A stretch of DNA of 64,000 nucleotides, from contig NC_045140.1 in the NCBI RefSeq assembly GCF_008831285.2, positions 24,012,131 to 24,076,130 on the forward strand, given 5' to 3'. The stretch is from Nymphaea colorata. Its lineage: Eukaryota; Streptophyta; Magnoliopsida; Nymphaeales; Nymphaeaceae. Every line of letters begins with the position of its first letter. Positions within the stretch are counted from its first letter, which is position 1. The notes beneath the pieces are model-generated. The model was not told the origin of the DNA and did not search any database. It worked only from the letters and a program-made list of their open reading frames with translations. Made by a program: the position numbers and the translations under genes. This document shows positions 23,000 through 35,900 of the stretch, one piece after another.

Positions 23000-23990
23000 A
23001 GTGATTATGCGAGCCCATGCACCCCACACATCTAATCAGAGGGGCATTTTAGTATTTTATATATTAAAAATTTTATAAATTCCACCTTTTTTTTAAAACC
23101 CTTATAAGAGGAAGTGTCTTCCATTTATTTAATAGAGAGATTTTGATAATTTTAATCAATAATTCTTGGCGCCATAACATATAAGCAAAATGACATCACC
23201 TGCCAACTTTTAACCAACTTTTAAATTTTGGCAACAAGTGCCTCGATACAGGATCTTTATAGATGAACTTTTCCGTCAGCCTGCTCATATCACTCTGCTG
23301 CCGATCACTAAAAACCCAAAGGCCTTAATCAATGTTTAGATACTCATAAAATTTTAACTGTCTTCCTAAGTTAAAAAGATTGCTTTTTTTTTTTTTTTTT
23401 TAAATGCGATATCACTATCATATTGGTATAACTTGATGCTGAAAGCAACCGGTAAGATCTTCCCGATTTTTGGAGAAACATTCTCCCAAAAAAACAAAAA
23501 AAAAGCATAAAAAGAAAATAATAAGCAAATTAATCCTCGTATTTAGGAGTTATGGTTAAAAAACAGTGGTTTAAAAGATAGACTAGTCAATTTCAAGTTT
23601 TAACCCCCAATTCACTGGTAATTTGATAAGTTGAATTAAACATAATCCTCCGGATTTTAGAACAGTGAAGGGTAGAATCTTAGGTCATCTAAAGCATTTT
23701 TGGAAAAGAAATGGATACTTTTGAAAATTGATATTTTTCATTTTTCGTCCGCCTGGCTTTTCTATTTGACAAATTAAGGACATTCTGGTTATTGCGCACC
23801 CCAAGGCAGATAGTGCAATATAACAAAGGAGGACCCTTTGTGTTTTGTGCAAAGGTTTGTTTTTTTTTTCCAAAATATAATTTTTTGAGTTTTTGATTTT
23901 GTCTTGGAGGGATTTTTTTTTTTGTGAAAATTGTGAAAGAACAAAGATAGTAGATCAAATTTTTTGTGGTTTCTTAGCCATTCACTTCAT
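23000..23990. other. Gene-less AT-rich stretch
   Basis: Homopolymer runs (for example T at 23385-23401), short open frames on the minus strand with no similarity, and no recognised repeats. Confidence 0.5.
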
Positions 23991-24009
23991 ATAGTCATCG
24001 TAATTCATG

Positions 24010-24345
24010 ATGAGCATTGGGTTGGGTATTCCATAAGCATTGAGTACTTGGCCCAACCCAAGAGCGGGCTTAAAATTGGGCACCGAGAGAGCTAAATAAG
24101 TTATTAGTCGGGCTGGGCTGGACCAGGTCGGCGAGACTCAGTCTAATAATTAATTTTTTAATTTTTTAATTAAATATAAATGTAATTATATATATTATTG
24201 TAATTAATTATATTTATATATTAAACCATACTACAAAATATATTTTTATTTTAATTGGTCGGGCCAATTCTTGGGTTGGGCTTCCTGACTTTTTATCGGG
24301 CCGGGCCGGTCCAGATAGGGTTGGGCCTATTCCCAGTCCTACTTG
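24010..24345. mobile_element. GGGCCGGGCC-type hAT MITE remnant
   Basis: GC-rich ends with GGGCTGGGCTGGACC and GGGCCGGGCCGGTCC words surround an AT-rich centre (about 24140-24255). The right end on the minus strand reads AGGACTGGGAATAGGCCC, like the ends of common plant hAT-derived miniature elements. The left end is decayed and no target duplication is clear. Confidence 0.4.
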
Positions 24346-26700
24346 AATGTGGTGAAAAAAATCATTTATCTAAAAAAGATGATAAAATCTTGTAATTTTG
24401 CCAGCTGATTTAGGCCCAGACATGTTGATACCAAATCCAAAATTCTTTCCCAGATCTAATTGTATCCATGTCCAACTTGAGGTAATGGTAGAAAATCCAG
24501 AATTTGGATTCAGATCGTGTTATAAACATGCTTCATATCTGGAGTTGTATTTTCTCTCTTTTGCATCAAAGGTTTGTTTATCCTAATAACAATTCGAGTC
24601 AGATCTAGTTCTGAAACAAAAAGTTCATAATCAACTGCAGTTCCTTGGTTGGACCTCCCATATAGACGAAATCAAATCCCAATAAAATCTCAAGAAAATG
24701 AAACAATTTTGGTTCAGTCCAAATCTGATGCTTCGAAATCTGCATGATGGGTCAGTTCAACACCCTTAATTTGAGGTATTATCTTAATATCAATACCATT
24801 TTTTCCCATGGCGCAGATAAAGAATTACAGTACTGTTATAAAATTGAGAAAATAAAAAGGGTTGGCTAATTCAGAAATGTAGTTGGATGAATTGTGAACA
24901 AAGTCAGAGTTAGCAGCTTCTTAGATGCAAAATATTTCATTTATTTTTAAGCAAAAATTAAGGGTGTGTTTGTTACTCAAATCCATGGGTCAAAGATCTA
25001 GCACCGGGATTTCATATTCATGGATCAGGGTTCTTTTGTGGTTACCTTTGAAAAGCATTATTAGTTTATTGGCTACAAGAGAATATATTTTTTACACCGT
25101 TGAGTATGAAAAAAAATCAAACATACATGAAATGAAGAGCAACAAAGGAAAGCACTTATTTGGGTCCTTAATTTAGATAGAAACTAAGTGTGAGAATAAC
25201 ACAAAAAATGCATATTAACATATATAAATTTATGAGGGGCTTTTCCGGGTTAGATAAGTTGCAACCTTAAAAATCAATACAAGAATGAAGAACACAACTA
25301 AGTAGACCGATGTATAAATGTAGATTTCTAGTCTATCAAATCGTAGGGATCGCATCTGTATCCTTTTTAAATGTAATATTCGTGGTCCTTTTTCTCTTTT
25401 GCATTTATGTTACATTTGGGGTCTCTTTGTTCGTTTAGTTTGAGTGGCAATCTTGCGTCCATGAACGCCTAAAAGGATGCAAATTCTGGAACTCGTCATC
25501 CACTAATTGTGGAGAAACTTGTCCAGTTATTCTAGGAAGTTTTCACTAAAAGCGTGAATTATTGAGAACGAAGAATGGGTCCTGCCAAGACCCAAAGGTG
25601 TTAGGATGGACGAAAATCATTTGCAAAATCGAAAGGGGTGCTTGTGGAAAAATGTCTCCACTGTTGTGGGTTTAGATATGTTGTTCCACTACATGTTAAT
25701 GGGTTTGGAGGGAAACACAACCGCTGGAAAAGTATTCTATAGTGCACTAGAGAATAATGATCATCCCTTAGAGATTGCTCAAGGTACGATTCTAAATGCT
25801 AAGATTGTAATGTTATGATGATGAATGAAATTATTTGATTAATGAAACAAAATTTGGATCCATTAGAGCAAAACAAAATTTGGATATTATGAAATAAATA
25901 AATATTATCTTACAAATTCTGGGCATTGGACTGGGTTAGGCCGGCTCATCATTTTGTCCATCCATAAAGGTTTGTCCGGCTCATAAGAGCTTAAAAAAGC
26001 TCATCCAAGCAGATCAGGCCAAGCTTAGGCCAGACAATCTATTGAACAGCGTTCCCAAACTCAAAAAAGTAAATTGTTCATGCAAATAGAGCTGAAGACA
26101 ATGAAGAGTATGTTCGATCATCCATCTGCATAGCAAGATACTTCACGAAGGGATCTAACAATGCACACCTTGAATCTTTTTATTGATATGAATCGGGAGC
26201 TTCCAATGATGCACAAATGCCAAAAGAAAAAAAAAACTAAAAAAGGTAGCACCACCTTCCCCACTTGTGAATTTTATTACTAAGCAAACCAATTCCGCAG
26301 TAAAGAAAACCCACTTCCAAACCCACGCCCAATTATGAAAAAGAAAGAAACTAATACAAATTTTCATATATCATACTAACAGGTTCTCCATTTTCTGGCA
26401 GTTTCAATGCCAGAGCAGATGGTTGAGCTCTGCGAATGCGAAAGCGACGGGGAGGTGTTTCCTGGTGGGCCAAAAGCTAGTGATGTTTCCGGCACGTCCT
26501 AAAAAGCTCGGACGGTTTTAGCTGATCATGCCCATCCTTCGCAGCAAATGCAGTAGCAAGTGCAGTTGCCTCGTTGCTGTATCCACCCTCTGCAACTCTA
26601 GTGGGCCTGCGGCTGTGAAAATGAGTGGATACCTTCTAGAAGCTTCATCACAAAATATCTCAAGAGATGGAGAATCAAAACGGTTACATTGTACAGAAGA
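24346..26700. other. Gene-less stretch before the first copia element
   Basis: AT-rich spacer. A short MITE-like GGCTGGGTTAGGCCGGCTCAT patch lies at about 25928. At 26406-26501 an ATG-started frame of 31 codons follows an acceptor-like TTTTCTGGCAG, but it cannot be assigned. Part of the interval up to 26867 should be the 5' LTR of the copia element, whose left edge I cannot place. Confidence 0.4.
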
Positions 26701-26749
26701 AAATCATTATTTTTTTTTTCTTTTTGTAATTATTTTGTAAAGAGAGCCT

Positions 26750-26879
26750 TATAAAAGGGCGTACTGTTTTTAGCCCAATGAGGAACGCATTTTCTGGTAT
26801 GCGTCTGATCTTCCTTTCTCTGTTTTTCTCTGCCCATCCTCTCTGTTACTGCTGTTTGAAATCTTCATGGTATCAGAGC
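26750..26879 (+). promoter_or_regulatory. Right end of the 5' LTR and tRNA-Met primer binding site of copia element 1
   Basis: TATAAAAGG at 26750-26758 is a likely LTR promoter. The LTR would end in ...ATCTTCA at 26867, directly followed by TGGTATCAGAGC (26868-26879), the standard plant LTR-retrotransposon primer site for initiator tRNA-Met. The first gag ATG follows at 26895. Confidence 0.7.
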
Positions 26880-26894
26880 AAATAGAGAGCATAA

Positions 26895-28408
26895 ATGGCT
26901 TCACCTGCACATCACAATAATGGTTCATCAAATACAACATCAACAGATACCAATGCTCCTCCTAATGTCTCTGACTTTGTTGCTGATTTTGCAAATCCCT
27001 ATTTCTTGCATCATTCGGACAACCCAGGGGCTCTGCCCAACATCTTAATGGAGACAACTATTCAACCTGGAGTCGGTCGATGTCAATGGCCTTAGCAGCG
27101 AAAAATAAGTTAGGATTCGTTGATGGATCAATTTCTCAACCTGAAATGAGTTCTCCTGAATATATTTACTGGTTGCGTTGCAACAACATGGTGTTATCTT
27201 GGTTAATCAACTCATTGTCCAAAGAGTTAGCCGCGAGTCTCATTTATGCAACCAATGCTTGTGAAGTTTGGATGGATTTGAAGGACAGATTCACACAAAG
27301 CACTGCACCGCGAAGGTTTCAGATAAAATATGCTATGATCAGGCACACACATGAATCTCAATCGGTTGCAACATATTTCACAAAGTTAAAGTCTTATTGG
27401 GACGAGTTCTCTTCTTATGATACTTTACCGAGCTGCAACTGTGGAGCGATGAAGGTTCTTGTTGAAAAACAACAGGAAGAAAAAGTTATACAATTTCTAA
27501 TGGGGCTAAACGACACCTATAGTATCATTCGAGGGCAGATTTTGCTGATAGATCCCCTACCACCCTTAGGGAAGGTATACTCGCTGGTCATTCAGGAAGA
27601 AAAACAAAGGGAGGCACGCCTTCTACCATCAACTGAAAACACTTGTCTAGCCACTATAAACACTCTATTCAATAAAACCAGAAACAACAGGCGTGCACAA
27701 ATTTTTTGTACCTACTGTCAAGGAATTGAACACACGAGAGAAAAATGCTTCAAATTACATGGATATCCTTCCAATCACAAAAATGTTAGGCAGAAAGAAG
27801 AGTCCACAGTTGCTGCAACGTACAAGTTTGCTGAAAATTTTTTAGATGCCTTCAAAGCTGCTGAACATAGCATTAAAGCCGAGAAAGAAACTGTCCCTGC
27901 ACTTACTATGGAGGAGTATCGTAAGTTGATTCAAATGTTGAATGAAAAATCATCTTCTTCACATGTTCACTTTGCCGGTATGTCCTCATCTCAAACCAAT
28001 GACTGGCTATTAGATAGTGGTGCTAGTGACCATATGGCATCCTCTCTTTCTCTGTTTTCTGATTTTTCTAGACTTGAAAATCAGTTTCCTATTCATTTAC
28101 CCAACAATAGATTAGTCTTTGCCACTCATGTTGGAACCGTTAAAATCTCGCCTTCCTTAATCTTGCATCATGTTTTCTTTGTCCTTGCATTTAAGTTTAA
28201 CTTGCTCTCAATCAGCAAGCTACTGAAATTTTCTAACGTTGTTGTTGTCTTTTCTCATATCGGTTGCCTCATACAGGACCAGAACTACAAGACTGTGATT
28301 GGAGCAGCTGATCTCAGAAACGGGTTATACTACTTAAGAATCTCTAGCAGCATAACACTCATACAATCTTCAGTAATGTTTTCTTCTAACCCACAGATAG
28401 ATGTTTAG
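26895..28408 (+). pseudogene. Copia element 1 gag and protease region
   Basis: An N-terminal gag segment (26895-27095) is out of frame with the rest (27080-28408). The second frame holds the gag fold region (for example YIYWLRCNNMVLSWL), a CCHC zinc knuckle FCTYCQGIEHTREKCFKLHG (27705-27764), and the aspartic protease motif DWLLDSGASDHM (about 28001-28036). It ends at an in-frame TAG (28406-28408) just before the HWRLGHP pre-integrase motif. Confidence 0.85.
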
Positions 28409-29440
28409 CATTGGAGATTAGGTCATCCTTTCATTTCTAGGAATAAGTTGCTTGAAACTTATGACTCTGTGATTAAGTTAAAGGATTGTAGTTGTGATGT
28501 TTGTTTTCTCTCAAAACAATCACGCTTGCCATTTGAAATATCTGAAAATAGTTCATCAAAGTCTTTTGAGTTGATACATTGCGACATATGGGGTCCTTAC
28601 TCTCAAGTATCTCTAACGGGTGCATATTATTTTTTGAGCATTGTAGATGACTTTACTGGAACAACATGGATTTTTCTTGTGAGGCACAAGGATCAAACAA
28701 AAAAATTGTTGCAAATTTTTTTTTCACTGATTGAAAATCAATTTAATGTCAAAATCAAAAGAATAAGAACTGATAATGGTGCTGAATTTTTTTCGCAAGA
28801 TATGACTGATTTTTTTCAAATGCGTGGTGTAGTTCATGAGCATAGTTGTGTCAAAACACCACAACAAAATGGTGTTGTTGAAAGAAAGCATCGACACCTT
28901 TTGTGTGTAGCACGAACATTGCGTTTTCAAGCTGATCTTTCTCTAAAATTTTGGGGCGAATGTGTTTTAACAACTGCCTATTTAGTAAATAGGACACCCT
29001 CTCCATTACTTGGTAAATCACCATATGAAAAATTATATAATAAAAAACCTAATTTTTCACATCTCAAAATATTTGGGTGCTTGTGCTATGTTACAAATTT
29101 GAATGTTAAACATAAATTTGATCAAAGAGCATGTAGATGTATATTTCTAGGTTACCCATATGGCCAAAAGGCATATGAAGTATATGATCTTGAGACACAA
29201 AGATTATTTACCAGTCGTGATGTCAAGTTTTGTGAAAATGTATTTCCTTTTAAAAATAAAGAAAGTGTACCATCCAGCATAGTCCTGCCTTTGCCAATTA
29301 CAGATGACGCAGTAGATAGCAACGAAGTTTCTAGACAAGTACCTAATGATCCACCTTCTCAAGAAGAACACCTTACATTCATAAATGAGTTCACAAGTGA
29401 CAGTTCACCAACTGTTGATATACAAACCACTTCTCGCTGA
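28409..29440 (+). pseudogene. Copia element 1 integrase region
   Basis: Continues in the same frame after the TAG: the pre-integrase HWRLGHP and CDVCFLSKQSRLPF zinc motif, then the integrase core with LIHCDIWGP, RTDNGAEF and the QNGVVERKHRHLL stretch, followed by the copia GKSPYEKL and FGCLCYV motifs. The frame closes at 29440. Confidence 0.85.
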
Positions 29441-31117
29441 AAATTTATCTCTACCTCCACCATTTGGTGCACCAAGAACCAATGATCAAACTGTGGAATT
29501 GAGAAGATCACTTCGTAAACCCAAGCCCTCAATGCTGCTAAGGGATTTTTATTGTGGTGTTGCCATGCCTGGAATCAATGTTCCATCACAGCATGATCAC
29601 AAAAGAGGCAGCCGGTATCCTCTAACCAATTATGTTTCATTTAGTCGTTTTTCTCATTCTCACCAATCCTTTCTTCTAGCTGTTTCCAAACAAACCGAAC
29701 CTCTCACCTATAGTGAGACGGTACAGTTTAATCATTGGCGTGATGCTATGGCAGCATAATTAAGGGCTCTTGAAAACAATGGAACATGGGAGTTGGTATC
29801 GCTTTCTCACGGACAGCAACCAATAGGTTGCAAGTGGGTGTTTAGAACAAAATACAAACCTGATGGAACTATAGAGAGACACAAAGCTCAACTAGTCGCA
29901 AAGGGATATGCACAAATTGAAGGACTTGACTATGATGAAACTTTTGCTCCGGTAATAAAACTTGTTACTGTTAGATGCCTCCTTACATTGGCCATGAAAT
30001 TTAATTGGCAGTTGCTTCAAATGGATGTTCAAAACGCATTTCTCCATGGGGATTTGCAAGAAGAAATTTACATGAGCCTCCCACCCGGATATGGAGGAAA
30101 GGGAGAGACTAGAGTATGTCGGCTTAGAAAATTTCTATATGGGCTAAAGCAAGCTCCTAGATGTTGGTTCTCAAAATTTTCAACAGCACTCAAAGATTAT
30201 GGATTTGAACAATCTAAGTCAGATTATTCATTATTTGTTCTCCTCAAAAATTCCACATTCATGGCTGTTTTAGTATACCTGGATGATCTTATAATTGCAG
30301 GGAACAACGACAAAGAAATTATAGAGTTCAAAAATTATCTCAATGAAAAATTTGACATGAAAGATTTAGGAACTTTGAAGTACTTCTTGGGCATTGAACT
30401 TGCAAGATCAAAACATGGTATTTTCCTTTCTGAAAGAAAATACACTATGGACATTTTGGAAGAGATTGTTGTTTAAATGTCAAGCCACTTGTAACCCAAT
30501 GGAGCAGCATCACAACCTAACCACTTCAGATGGAGAGGTATTAAAAAATCCATCTATGTACCGTAGATTGATTAGAAGGTTAATTTATTTAACCACAAGG
30601 CCGGACATCCTATTTGCAGTACATGTTTTGAGCAGGCAGATGCAGCAACCCACAACAAGACACATGAAAGCAGCCCTCCGTGTGATGCATTATCTTAAGA
30701 AAAATCCAGGTCATGGTATACTTATACTTTTGAGGAGAGAAAATCAATTTCAACTTAAAGCTTTTTGTGATGCAGACTAGGCAGCCTGCAAGGACACAAG
30801 GCGTTCCACATCTGGGTATTGCATCTACATTGGAGACAGTCTAAACTCATGGAAAACTAAAAAACATGTTATCTTCAGCAGAGGCCGAATATCGGTCCAT
30901 GGCAAATACCGTATGTGAGTTAAAATGGCTGAAATCACTACTTGTTGATCTTCATGTTAATGTTCATGAGCCAGCTATCTTATTTTGCGACAATCAGGCT
31001 ACCTTACATATTTCAAGCAATCTGGTGTTTCATGAGCGCACAAAACACATTGAAATAGACTGTCATGTTGTGCGTGACTGCGTTACTTCTGGTTTCATCA
31101 AAACAGCTTACATATAA
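29385..31117 (+). pseudogene. Copia element 1 reverse transcriptase and RNase H region
   Basis: A frame change near 29400-29440 leads into the reverse transcriptase. It has a TAA at 29757-29759, then the fingers and palm motifs (GCKWVFRTKYKPDG, MDVQNAFLHG) and the catalytic YLDDLIIAG in the 29793-30476 frame. Another shift near 30450 leads into 30394-30780, and a TAG (30778-30780) directly follows the first RNase H motif CDAD. The last part (30866-31117) carries [11 protein letters not shown] and the [11 protein letters not shown] motif. Confidence 0.85.
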
Positions 31118-31203
31118 ACTAAAAACCAAATTGCAGACATATTCACCAAGTCTCTAAATCGAGATCAGTTCAATTTCCTCCTGCGGCAGCTGGCACAGCT
31201 CTG

Positions 31204-32271
31204 AAAGCCATGTGAATGGAGCTGTTGACACGAACGTAGTTCCAATGCAGGAAGTCATTCAGGCAAGGAAGATCAACGCAGGAATCGTAGAATCAACTGT
31301 TAGTGAAATTGTGGGACTTTGCAAGTTTGAGCGGAACATGGCAGTAGCAATTAGCAAAGCAACCAAGCAGAGAAATAAGAAACTGCATGAGCCTTAATCA
31401 CCATGCTGAGATTTGGGTATATGGTGAAATGATATTTCCATAAATATAGGCTAATCCCTCTCTCTGTGTGTCCACCTGGGGAGTATGAATAACTTCTACA
31501 TGAAGTGATGTTGAGTTTTCAAAGTCAAGGAAATCTCCAGAGATGAACAGCTATGGAGATGAAAATACCAGCGTACGAGTTGAGCTACGAGTTGATCTTG
31601 CTGTAGGAAGGCATGCGACGCTCCATAAAGCAGAGGCAATGAGCCAGGATCATGGATTCAAGATCAATCTTTTGTCTCCTTTTCTCAGATTACAAAGTTG
31701 CGCAATAAATATATTTGGCACAACCAGGTATCCATCCCCCAACCTTGCAAACTTCAACCCTCAGACAAGCGGACAGAGCTCATGTTAGCAATCAGCCCAA
31801 TCTTATACAACGACGTCATGTTAACTACCGATGCTGCTGTCAAAGAATGTACATGGCGTCCATTAAACATATTGATCGGAGAAAATATAATGAAAAGGAA
31901 CCACAGCGCTGTTGCAAAACTGTACACATTACATACATTAACAGGTTACATAAGAATCACAGTGGCAATTACAACAAAGGGAAGACGTTCCATTGACGTT
32001 CTCCATATAGCTACAAAACCACGACCTTTGTGACTATAGAGCCCACATTACCCGAGCAAATCTACATAACTTGCAATTTCATGACAACTGTCTCCAAATG
32101 CTAAGTTGTTGAATGATCTGTCATGTAAAACCAACCTTATTAAGGGCACAGGCCTCCTCTCATCAATAATCCACCAGCAATGAAAAGACAGAGGTAGTAG
32201 TAGAAGGTACCTATGAGTATTATGTACATGATACATACAGCTATGTACAATATCTGAAAGGTAGCAGCAGA
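31204..32271. other. Spacer holding a small open frame and the TOR 3' UTR
   Basis: 31212-31397 on the plus strand is an open 61-codon frame with ordinary amino-acid composition but no recognised family; it directly abuts the copia element. Sequence below 32272 must include the TOR 3' untranslated region on the minus strand. I could not fix its poly(A) site. The remaining overlapping frames at 31543-32033 are not supported. Confidence 0.4.
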
Positions 32272-32973
32272 TCACCAAAACGGACACCACCTGTTCGAAA
32301 CATATTAAAGGAAAATGATCAGACACACATAATACATCCACTGCACTAAACCTTTTGCTGAATGTTCATGTAGAAGGAAGAAAGCCAACTTTGACAATAG
32401 ACTAAGAATACAGCAAGGAAGTGTGAACGACATACCCAACATAGTTTTGACACAAGTTTTCGTGAGATGTTGCTTGAATGATTAATTTATTGACTTGGAG
32501 TTTTACACTTAAACCATGGTCAACCTCACGTGCATCTCCAGCAATCAGGGCACTATGGTCAACCGCATATGAATATGAGCTCGATGTGCTGGCCAAAGAA
32601 GAACCAGAGGAGAAATCCTTGCCAGTTAATTTATTGCTCATTCGACTCATTACATGCACAGCACGTTCATTCAGCACCTCATTTGCATCACCAAGTTGAT
32701 TGACAGCCTTTACAGATACATCACCGCCAAATCAAAAGAATGAGGGTTATGGGTAAAACCTCCAGACCAGTTACTGAATTTCTATAAGGCTGTTACCTGA
32801 AGAATCTCCCTTTCTCGAGCACCTCGCTGAGGTTGAGGAGGAAGTTCACTAGTAGGTGCAGAATCATCACTATTTACAACAGGCTGAACATGTGAAGTTG
32901 CAAGATTTGACACATGAGGAACTGTATTGAAATTGAATAAACGCCAGTTTATGAGTGGGTCATGAACAAAGGC
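32272..32973 (-). other. TOR: TOR exons for the regulatory insert and FATC domain
   Basis: Exon 32973-32797 has a Ser/Pro-rich low-similarity linker after NWRLFNF. Exon 32707-32436 has [13 protein letters not shown], then a Ser-rich stretch ([16 protein letters not shown]), then the FATC core [13 protein letters not shown]. The last exon (32290-32272) is only 19 bases and supplies the family's C-terminal WCPFW and TGA. Confidence 0.95.
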
Positions 32974-35900
32974 CTGAAAAACAAGCAGCAGCATCAGATT
33001 GATCCAATCATCTACAAAATAAATTAGACCAAGTAGTTGAAACCAAATACGAGCAATAGCTACCTCCATCATCGCCATTACACTATCCTTATTTGTCCGC
33101 AGAACTTGCATAACATTTTCACAGGTTGATCTGAAGTTCCCTTCAATCCCACTAACTTCCATTGCTTTCCGAAGCATTCTTGTCAGGCGAAATGGAACCT
33201 GGAAAAAAATGTTCGCAAGTCAAGATTGCTGATAGTGAAGCCCCGTAGATATGCAATTTTTGACTATTAAAAGGTGACATGAAACGTGCTCCCTGCAGGG
33301 ACCCACTCCTACATACCTTTTCAGGAAACTTCTCTCGATTCATTGAAGCCTCGAAGCAATCCCCAAAATCAATATGCAAGATTTTTCCACTGAAATTAAA
33401 CGAATTGACTTAGAAGAGAACTCCTTTCAAGAGAGGCTTTTCAAATCAAAATTCAACGACTTCCATTAACAATTCACACACCAGTAAATATGCAGATTTT
33501 GAAAGCCAAAATTTGAGATGGGAAAAATTATGTACGTGAGCAATAGGTATAGTTCTAAGTATAGCCAGTTAGCCACAAATATCATTAACGGCTTTTAAAT
33601 GGAGAGGTTCTTCTCAGATAATTTTTTACCAAAGCTGAAAATCTCGAAAAAAATCGACAATTTTTTTAGATAAGAAAAAAACCTTAAAAATGAGGAAATA
33701 GTAAAATAAATGAAAAAAACTAATAAGAAAACATAAAAAACTAACTACATAAAATGATGAAATTGATGGTTTAGTAATGATAGAAATGAGATAAATGAGA
33801 AAAAACACGATAAAAACGCAAAAAAGTTCATTTAGGGAGTTCTTTTAGAAAAACTGGAAAAAGGTGGGGTTTTTTGCTTTCATTGTCTTTAACCCTTTTA
33901 TTGGGTCTTTTTTTGAAAAAAAATGGATTTTCTGTAGCTATGGTTCTAAGCTAACTTGTCAAACAGATTTAGATTCAAAAGAGTGTGTGTATAAGAACAT
34001 ACATATATATAAATAAATAAATATATATATATATATATATATATAATCTAATAAGTCCTGACATTTCCCTCATGGGTGGGCTAAACAAAAACCTCTGATG
34101 CTTTTTCCTTATGTCATAGTTCATTTACAGGTTCGATGTCCAGTACTTCTAAAAATATAGGCGATACCCATAACCATGATAAAAATCAGGATGTACAAGA
34201 AAAGCTAAGACAGAGTAAAAAGCGCGACAAATACAAGACAAAAAAACTCAAAGACAAGGAAAAGTCAACCTTATTCGGGTCAGAGGAAAGATGAGGACAT
34301 ATATACAGGAGACAAGCGATAGCAGTCGGAGTCAAAAATGAAAGCAGAAAGCAGTATTTTACTGAAGCATAGATGTAAGTAGGAAGTAACGTAGATATAC
34401 ATTTGGGGAAGAGGTGCAAAATGACATGAAATACTCATGAATTATTAGTAAAGATAAAGATTCTGAAAAGCAAAGAACACACTTGGGAAATGTTCTCAAG
34501 GCCAATCTAAACTAAAACGCCAAGGGAAGCACGATTGCAAATCAGTAGTCCTCTATTGCCACTTGATAAGAAATTAAGAATCAGAAGCCTCTATTTTCTA
34601 ACGGATTCCACTAATGGAAGTGCATAATGAAACATGGATATTGGAACGAGGGGCTTGATGTGGTCAATCTTTTTTTCCTTTTTTTTATGTTTTGCATACC
34701 AAAAATGACCTCATAGCATCTCCTCTAACCCCACAAAACCCCAACTCTTTAGTCGTTCCCTTACAAGGAAAAGTGGGAGAGTAGAGTATGTGTCATTGCA
34801 TTCATGCACATGCATGTATGAATACTTTTTCATATAAAATTATGACCATATGAAAAAGATATGAGCATTTGTTCCTGCAGATAAATCCAAAAGCTAACAG
34901 AAAGGGTTTGAATTTACCAAAATGAATTCCTCTGCAAAACCAAAGCGCAGATCTTTACAATGAAATACAATGATCAAGCATCTATAAGACACTTGAATCT
35001 TTTTCGTGAGTGTTATCAGACATGAATCATATTCATGATCCACCACAAGTGCATAAGGCAAGTTTGGGAGCTATTGCATGTAGCAGTTAGGGAGATCTCC
35101 TATAATTGGAATCATGTCGGAACACGGCCGCACAAAGTTGTTTCAGCCATATAAAAGTTCTCTTCTGAAAATTGTGGTAAGAGGATAAGCCACATGGAGC
35201 TGATCCTCATCGATTGATATCTATACTAGTCAGTTAGAGCAAGATTGCGAAATTCATATTTTGATCTCTTCTATGCCAAAACATCAACACCACATATGAT
35301 TGAAAATCAAGTAACATTTTGTACTTGCTGTTGGAATTCTCATCCCATTAACTTCAACTATCACGTCTGTAGTTTGATGGAACCTGATTACAAGTGAGTA
35401 TGCACTTAAAGGAAATGTTAGCAATGCTCAATGTTGAGGTGTACTTCTAGTCATACATGTCTTCATCATGTAACCAAAAGTTGACTTACAAAGATTTGAA
35501 TTTCAAAGTCATGTTAAGTAATATACAATCATTGCATGACATCACAAAAAGATTCATCATGGGCAATGTAAAAGAGATCACCCACAAGCAGCTAAAACCC
35601 CTTTTTCAAGGTTCTTACCAAACAACAAGCACCGAAAATTAAGTGGACATATTTCTACTTAATCACAGATTATAGAACATAATAATCATATATTGCACGA
35701 GAATTTATTTCATGGATGTTCATCAATGACATTGGGATTTGATATGCAAATGCATATCAAATTTTCACAAACCATTTTTTAAAAACAGTCATCTTGAACC
35801 ATGTGTTGTGCAAAACTATTCATCTCCATGTGCCAAACCATCTAGAAACATGATTCTCATACATGCAGTTGCAACATTCAGATAACCATCAGAACTTCCA

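Larger units (their letters stand above)
26868..31203 (+). mobile_element. Degenerate Ty1/copia retrotransposon 1
   Basis: Domain order is gag, protease, integrase, reverse transcriptase, RNase H, which defines the copia superfamily. It has at least four frame changes and three in-frame stops, so it cannot encode a functional polyprotein. A purine-rich GAATGGAGC followed by TGTTGACACG at about 31213-31231 could mark the 3' LTR start. However, I see no convincing match between the sequences left of 26867 and right of 31213, so the LTR pair is lost, truncated or too divergent to see. Confidence 0.85.
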
